A stretch of DNA of 64,000 nt from Alcaligenes faecalis. GTDB taxonomy: Bacteria; Pseudomonadota; Gammaproteobacteria; Burkholderiales; Burkholderiaceae_B. How positions within the stretch are numbered: the first letter of the stretch is position 1; each line of letters begins with the position of its first letter. Location: NCBI RefSeq assembly GCF_009497775.1, contig NZ_CP031012.1, positions 2,294,001-2,358,000 of the forward strand, given 5' to 3'. Both the position numbers and the translations under genes were made by a program. The notes under the pieces are model-generated. The model was not told the DNA's origin. It saw nothing but the letters and a program-made list of their open reading frames with translations, and searched no databases. Shown here piece by piece: positions 63,686-64,000 of the stretch.

Positions 63686-64000
63686 TCACGGCTTGGCCGC
63701 CTGCTGATACAACGGCATGACCCGTTCCGAAATCGCCTGCAAATCCGCAATACGGGTCGAAGAAGCCGGGTGGGTAGACAGGAATTCCGGCTGGCTTCTG
63801 CCCTGCTCCAAGGCACCCATCTTCTGCCACAAGGTCACCGCGGCACGCGGGTCGTAGCCTGCACGCGCAGCCAGCTCAACACCAATCAAATCCGCCTCGG
63901 ACTCATGGGTGCGGCTATTGGGCAGCTCAAACATCACTTCGCTCAGCGTACCGCCCAGATCATTCACAGCTTGCACGCCGGTCAGGGCGGACAAAACAGT
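63686..64000 (-). CDS. M48-family metallopeptidase, C-terminal part (cut by window edge)
   Basis: The last about 104 codons of a minus-strand gene carry RTHESEADLIGVELAARAGYDPRAAVTLWQKM, the region after the HEXXH motif that supplies the third zinc ligand (Glu) and the conserved Asp in M48 peptidases. FLSTHPASSTRIADLQ also matches the family. The catalytic HEXXH itself lies beyond the window. It is probably an Oma1/LoiP-type periplasmic or lipoprotein quality-control protease. Confidence 0.85.
   Translation of the reverse strand, partial: TVLSALTGVQAVNDLGGTLSEVMFELPNSRTHESEADLIGVELAARAGYDPRAAVTLWQKMGALEQGRSQPEFLSTHPASSTRIADLQAISERVMPLYQQAAKP

Overview
The window is a stretch of bacterial chromosome from a betaproteobacterium of the family Alcaligenaceae, most likely Alcaligenes faecalis or a close relative. 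The strongest clue is the gene at 17747-20197. It encodes an 816-residue penicillin G acylase whose signal peptide, Ser266 cleavage point and beta-chain cysteine pair (beta-492/525) match what is known of the A. faecalis enzyme. Gene neighbourhoods such as surE-pcm-nlpD and leuC-leuD-leuB-asd-fimV-truA are of the Burkholderiales type. The DNA is fairly GC-rich and densely coded, with short intergenic gaps and many clear intrinsic terminators. I saw no rRNA, tRNA, CRISPR array, insertion sequence or prophage.

Layout. 1-2.7 kb: a truncated LysR regulator divergent from a small catabolic unit (FAH-family hydrolase, RidA, Bug/TctC binding protein). 2.7-6.7 kb: AzlCD amino-acid exporter, a secreted M23 peptidase and the periplasmic chaperone PpiD. 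6.9-11.1 kb: GDPD phosphodiesterase, RlmJ, an RsuA-family pseudouridine synthase, UbiC and an MFS transporter. 11.2-15.4 kb: aldo/keto reductase, GlnB (PII), an MscS-type channel and a probably leaderless argH. 15.4-17.7 kb: an accessory insert with a Sel1-repeat protein and a zinc-ribbon protein. 17.7-22.7 kb: penicillin acylase, an FAD amine oxidase-like protein, and a divergent TetR with two operator-like palindromes. 22.8-28.6 kb: RlmD, NlpD, Pcm, SurE, PlsY and TsaD; rpoS is absent from its usual place after nlpD.

28.8-36.4 kb: purine permease, thioredoxin, a flavoprotein, two redox or unknown small proteins, YigZ, the ABC-F protein YbiT and an S66 carboxypeptidase with a histidine-rich N terminus. 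36.4-44.8 kb: TadA, an ABC-2 exporter, GNAT, YajQ, an acyl-CoA ligase, CrcB, a GATase, and an AraC regulator divergent from a YfeH-like symporter with tandem direct repeats between them. 44.8-46 kb: an AT-rich accessory patch with an orphan Cys/His peptidase-like gene, a gene fragment and two simple-sequence repeat tracts. 45.9-56.7 kb, all on the minus strand: leuC-leuD-leuB-asd-fimV-truA, a TRAP transporter pair (dctQM, no dctP), trpF, and a TlpA-like thiol protein.

56.8-64 kb: a quinone-reductase-like enzyme divergent from an HxlR regulator; a MocR regulator divergent from an AhpD-like protein, with a 12-bp inverted repeat between them; and a histidine kinase/FixJ-type regulator pair upstream of a secreted GlcG/HbpS-type protein. 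Just after that gene lies an unreported-looking 23-codon reading frame flanked by two hairpins. This microprotein unit and the 44.9 kb orphan gene are the best candidates for something undescribed. The window ends inside an M48 metallopeptidase gene.
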